NCBI RefSeq assembly: GCF_030053155.1
Contig: NZ_CP125640.1
Coordinates: forward strand, 2,617,501 to 2,681,500
DNA from: Rhizobium sp. BT03
GTDB lineage: Bacteria > Pseudomonadota > Alphaproteobacteria > Rhizobiales > Rhizobiaceae
Direction of reading: 5' to 3'
Length of the DNA stretch: 64,000 nucleotides
Part shown: positions 61,255 to 64,000 of the stretch, one piece after another
Layout: each line of letters begins with the position of its first letter
Position numbering within the stretch: position 1 is the stretch's first letter
Position numbers and translations under genes: made by a program
Notes under the pieces: model-generated
Database searches by the model: none
What the model was told of the DNA's origin: nothing
The model's input: only the letters and a program-made list of their open reading frames with translations

Positions 61255-61963
61255 CGTATTTCGCCCAGATGCCTTTTTCGCCGAGCTTGGCGACGAGCGC
61301 CTGATGCGCCTGCGCCTCGGACTGGCTGAGGCGGGGGGCAAGCGGGCGGGGCCGCTCGAGCACGGATGCAATCACCACATTCTCTTCCTCCGCCCCATCG
61401 CCGCGACCGTTCTGACCCGATGTAGCGGTCATGCTCAGGCCGAACGCTGCCTGCCTGCCGCCGATCATCTCGATATAGACCTCGGCGAGCAGTTCGGAGT
61501 CGAGCAGCGCGCCGTGTTTGGTGCGGTGCGAATTGTCGATGCCGTAGCGCCGGCAGAGCGCGTCGAGCGAATTCGGCCCCATCGGATGTTTGCGCCGCGC
61601 CATCGACAGCGTATCGACCACCCGCTCCGGCAGGATCGGCGGCAAACCGATCCGCGCCAATTCGGCGTTGATGAAGCCCATATCGAAGGTGGCGTTGTGG
61701 GCGATCCACTTGGCATCGCCGAAGAAGGCAAGGATTTCTTCGGCGACCTCCGCGAAGGGCTTCTTGTCCTTCAGGAATTCGTCGGTGATGCCGTGCACGG
61801 CGAGGGCATCCGGATGAACCTTCTGATCGCCGGGATTGATGAAGATATGGATCACGTTGCCGGTCGGGAAATGGTTGAAGAGCTCGATGCCGCCGATTTC
61901 GATGATGCGGTCGGCGCGGTTGTCGAGGCCGGTGGTTTCCGTATCGAAGATGATCTCACGCAT
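61241..61963 (-). CDS. dnaQ: DNA polymerase III epsilon subunit (proofreading exonuclease)
   Basis: This is a 3'-5' exonuclease of 240 residues that proofreads the replicative polymerase. ExoI contains Asp7 and Glu9 in IIFDTETTGLD, ExoII is IAHNATFDMGFIN, and ExoIII is HGALLDSELLAEVY. The C-terminal tail (after about 190) is the polymerase-binding region. The ATG at 61963 follows AGGGAG, and it overlaps the coaE end by eight bases. The gene ends inside a run of 15-base tandem repeats. Confidence 0.96.
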   Translation of the reverse strand: MREIIFDTETTGLDNRADRIIEIGGIELFNHFPTGNVIHIFINPGDQKVHPDALAVHGITDEFLKDKKPFAEVAEEILAFFGDAKWIAHNATFDMGFINAELARIGLPPILPERVVDTLSMARRKHPMGPNSLDALCRRYGIDNSHRTKHGALLDSELLAEVYIEMIGGRQAAFGLSMTATSGQNGRGDGAEEENVVIASVLERPRPLAPRLSQSEAQAHQALVAKLGEKGIWAKYANLD

Positions 61964-62567
61964 TCCGGAAATCTCCCTTGGCAATCCGTATTTTCAGGTC
62001 GGCGATAATCTCGAGCACCCGTTCCTTGGTCTCCGCGATACTGCGGCTGCTGTCGATCAGATAATCCGCCCGTCGCCGTTTTTCCGCGTCCGGCGTCTGG
62101 CGTGAGAGAATCATCTCGAATTTTTCCTCGGTCATGCCCTCGCGCGCAAGCACCCTCTCGCGCTGAATCTGTGGACCGGCGCTGACGACGACGACGACAT
62201 CCACTCTTTCCCAGGCGCCGGTTTCGAAGAGCAGCGGAATATCAAGGACGACCATCTCGGCGCCGGCGGCGCGCTGCCGCTTCAGAAATTGCGTCTCGCG
62301 TTTGCGCACCAGGGGATGGACGATCGCTTCCAGGCGTTTGAAGCCGTCGGGATCGAGCGCCAGCTGACGGCCGAGTTCGTGCCGGTCGACGGCTCCATCC
62401 TTCATCGTGCCGGGAAAGGCGGCATCCACCAGGGGTGCTGCCTCGCCGGCATAGAGATCGTGGACCACGGCGTCCGAATCGTTCAGCGGGATTCCGGCCT
62501 CGGCGAAGAGTTTGCCCGCCGTCGATTTTCCCATACCGATGGAGCCGGTGAGACCGATCTTCAGCAT
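61956..62567 (-). CDS. coaE: Dephospho-CoA kinase
   Basis: This kinase of 203 residues performs the last step of coenzyme A synthesis. The P-loop GSIGMGKST is at residues 8-16, followed by IPLNDSDAVVHDLY, and the lid contains LVRKRETQFL. The ATG at 62567 gives the family start MLKIGLTG and shares its A with the aroE stop (TGATG). The aroE-coaE-dnaQ genes are therefore tightly coupled. Confidence 0.97.
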   Translation of the reverse strand: MLKIGLTGSIGMGKSTAGKLFAEAGIPLNDSDAVVHDLYAGEAAPLVDAAFPGTMKDGAVDRHELGRQLALDPDGFKRLEAIVHPLVRKRETQFLKRQRAAGAEMVVLDIPLLFETGAWERVDVVVVVSAGPQIQRERVLAREGMTEEKFEMILSRQTPDAEKRRRADYLIDSSRSIAETKERVLEIIADLKIRIAKGDFRNA

Positions 62568-63424
62568 CAATGGGCTTCCATATCCGCGATGATCAACGCG
62601 CGCAGCGCGGCGTCGACGACGGGACGCTGGCCGAACCATTTTTCAAAACCCGGCACGGCCTGATGCAGCAGCATGCCAAGACCATCGACGGTGGAAAATC
62701 CCTGCTCCTGCGCCTGGGCCAGGATCGGTGTCTTCAAGGGGATATAGACGATATCGGTGACGACGGCGTCGGCTGCAAGCGGCGTGAAATCGAGCTGGGG
62801 TGCGGCCTCACCATCCATGCCGAGCGACGTGGTGTTGATGAAGAGGCCGGCGCCTTTCATGACTTCAGCGAGCGCGTCCGTCGGATGGGCGGAAACTTTC
62901 GGGCCGAAGCGATCGGCCAGTTCACGCGCCCGTTCGACGGTGCGGTTGACGACGTGGATCTCCCTGAAACCGCGATCGCGGACCGCCTGAATGATCGCCC
63001 GGCTGGCGCCGCCGGCGCCAAAGACGACCGCCGTGTCATGCCGGTCCCAGCCCGGGCGGCGTTCGTCGAGATTGGCGGTGAAGCCGCGGCCGTCGGTATT
63101 CGTCGCATGCAGCAGACCGTCTTCCAGCCAAAGCGTGTTTGACGCACCGAGCTCGCGGGATAATTCGTCCGGCTTGTCGGCGAGACGGAAAGCCAGCTCC
63201 TTGTGGGGGATGGTGACATTGCCGCCGGCAAAGCCGGAACTGCCATCCTTCAGCGACGCTATGAAATCGGCAAAGGCCTCGGGCGCCACTTCATAGGCGC
63301 GATAGCTGCCCGGCAGACCAAGCGTTTTCAGCCAGTATCCATGGATCAACGGCGAGCGCGAATGCTTGATCGGAAAGCCCGTGACAAACGCCTGCGGGCC
63401 CAATGTTTCACGTGAATCATCCAT
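62567..63424 (-). CDS. aroE: Shikimate dehydrogenase
   Basis: This NADPH-dependent enzyme of 285 residues reduces 3-dehydroshikimate in aromatic amino acid synthesis. The substrate-binding block is [12 protein letters not shown], catalytic Lys and Asp lie in [11 protein letters not shown] and ATNTDGRGF, and the NADP loop is [12 protein letters not shown]. It overlaps the maf stop by eight bases and couples to coaE downstream. Confidence 0.96.
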   Translation of the reverse strand: MDDSRETLGPQAFVTGFPIKHSRSPLIHGYWLKTLGLPGSYRAYEVAPEAFADFIASLKDGSSGFAGGNVTIPHKELAFRLADKPDELSRELGASNTLWLEDGLLHATNTDGRGFTANLDERRPGWDRHDTAVVFGAGGASRAIIQAVRDRGFREIHVVNRTVERARELADRFGPKVSAHPTDALAEVMKGAGLFINTTSLGMDGEAAPQLDFTPLAADAVVTDIVYIPLKTPILAQAQEQGFSTVDGLGMLLHQAVPGFEKWFGQRPVVDAALRALIIADMEAH

Positions 63425-64000
63425 CGATTGCTCCGAGTTCGCGCAATTTTTTTAAGAGAGGCAGCATCGGCAGGCCGAGAATGGTGAAATAGTCACCCTC
63501 GATTTTCTCGAAGAGCTGAACGCCTTCCCCCTCCAACTGATAGGCGCCGACGCTGGAAAGCGCTTTCTCGCCAACCCGCGCCAGATGCCTGGCGATGAAT
63601 TCCGCCGTCAAGGGCCGCATGGTCAGCTCGGCATGGGCGAGATGTTCCCACACCACGGCACCGTTGCTGACGATTGCCACAGCACTGTTCAGCCGGTGGG
63701 TCACGCCGGAAAGCGCCTGAAGATGGTTGGCCGCATCTTCCATATCGCGCGGTTTGTGGAAGACACGATCGCCGAGCGACATCGTCTGATCCGAACCGAT
63801 GACCAGGCCGTCCGGAAAACGGCTGCCGACATCCTCGGCCTTCGCCTTGGCCAGGACGAGGGCCACCGCATCCGGCGTTGCGCCGGCTTTCTCAAGCGGC
63901 GCTTCGACCGCCCGTTCGTCGATCCTTGCGGCATGCGCCTCGAAGGATAGACCGGCATTTTCCATCAGCATCCGCCGAAAGGGGCTCGACGATGCGAGGA
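63417..64000 (-). CDS. maf: Maf-family nucleotide pyrophosphatase, 5' end outside the window
   Basis: The minus strand encodes the C-terminal part of a Maf/YceF protein. The frame stays open to the window edge, with [14 protein letters not shown] at 63985-63930 corresponding to the conserved N-terminal region, so only a few residues are missing. Further blocks are [11 protein letters not shown] (the catalytic Asp motif) and [21 protein letters not shown] near the C-terminus. By family it hydrolyses modified or canonical nucleoside triphosphates. It heads the maf-aroE-coaE-dnaQ run. An internal ATG at 63971 is not the true start. Confidence 0.93.
   Translation of the reverse strand, partial: LASSSPFRRMLMENAGLSFEAHAARIDERAVEAPLEKAGATPDAVALVLAKAKAEDVGSRFPDGLVIGSDQTMSLGDRVFHKPRDMEDAANHLQALSGVTHRLNSAVAIVSNGAVVWEHLAHAELTMRPLTAEFIARHLARVGEKALSSVGAYQLEGEGVQLFEKIEGDYFTILGLPMLPLLKKLRELGAIDG

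Overview
This 64 kb window is high-GC chromosomal DNA of an alphaproteobacterium, most likely Rhizobium (R. etli / leguminosarum group). This is inferred from gene content and order: ActS-ActR, ChvI-ChvG followed by HPr kinase, EIIA and HPr, a DivL-type kinase with a tyrosine in its H-box, hisB-hisH-hisA-hisF-hisE-coaA, trpFBA-accD-folC, and secB/dnaQ-coaE-aroE-maf. It is nearly all core genome. I see no rRNA, tRNA, CRISPR array, insertion sequence or prophage.

Layout, left to right. 1-4.8 kb: a possible small RNA or leader ending in a terminator, the helicase gene hrpB, and the redox two-component pair actS-actR. 4.86-8.47 kb: the one visibly decaying region. A polar amino-acid ABC operon on the minus strand has a frameshifted binding-protein gene without its signal peptide. 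It abuts, head to head, an enolase-superfamily gene that lacks its N-terminal domain. 8.5-14.7 kb: mmcB, an L,D-transpeptidase lipoprotein, malate synthase G, a cytochrome P450 and a DUF1402 protein. 14.8-22.4 kb: hslUV and, divergently, a histidine operon (hisB, hisH, hisA, hisF, hisE) interleaved with three unassigned genes and ending in coaA. 22.4-25.2 kb: alkB, arfB and pckA on the minus strand.

25.5-31.1 kb: chvI-chvG-hprK-EIIA-ptsH, a regulatory rather than sugar-transporting PTS set coupled to the envelope-stress two-component system, then ahcY. A perfect AT-rich palindrome lies upstream of ahcY. 31.3-42.9 kb: a co-directional run of divL, a tsaE-amgK fusion, murU, addB and addA, with trxA behind it. 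It joins cell-cycle control, tRNA modification, peptidoglycan-sugar recycling and double-strand break repair. 43.3-48.5 kb: trpF-trpB-trpA-accD-folC on the minus strand. 48.6-54.5 kb: a YgjP-like metalloprotease, DUF2852, PHB depolymerase, a fumarylacetoacetase-family enzyme, an Xi-class GST, DUF2218 and a nitroreductase. 54.6-64 kb: gyrB, an XRE regulator, an Smr protein, mltA, a Tim44-like protein, fxsA, secB, dnaQ, coaE, aroE and a maf gene cut by the window edge.

Many genes overlap by 1-8 bases (ATGA or TGATG junctions), indicating translational coupling. Several starts are non-ATG and were fixed by Shine-Dalgarno position or family alignment (hrpB, chvG, folC, accD, trpB, phaZ). No wholly new system stands out. 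The strongest observations are the collapsed ABC/enolase locus, the TsaE-AmgK fusion beside MurU, the tyrosine H-box kinase, the palindrome before ahcY, the unknown genes inside the his operon, and the candidate small RNA at the left edge.
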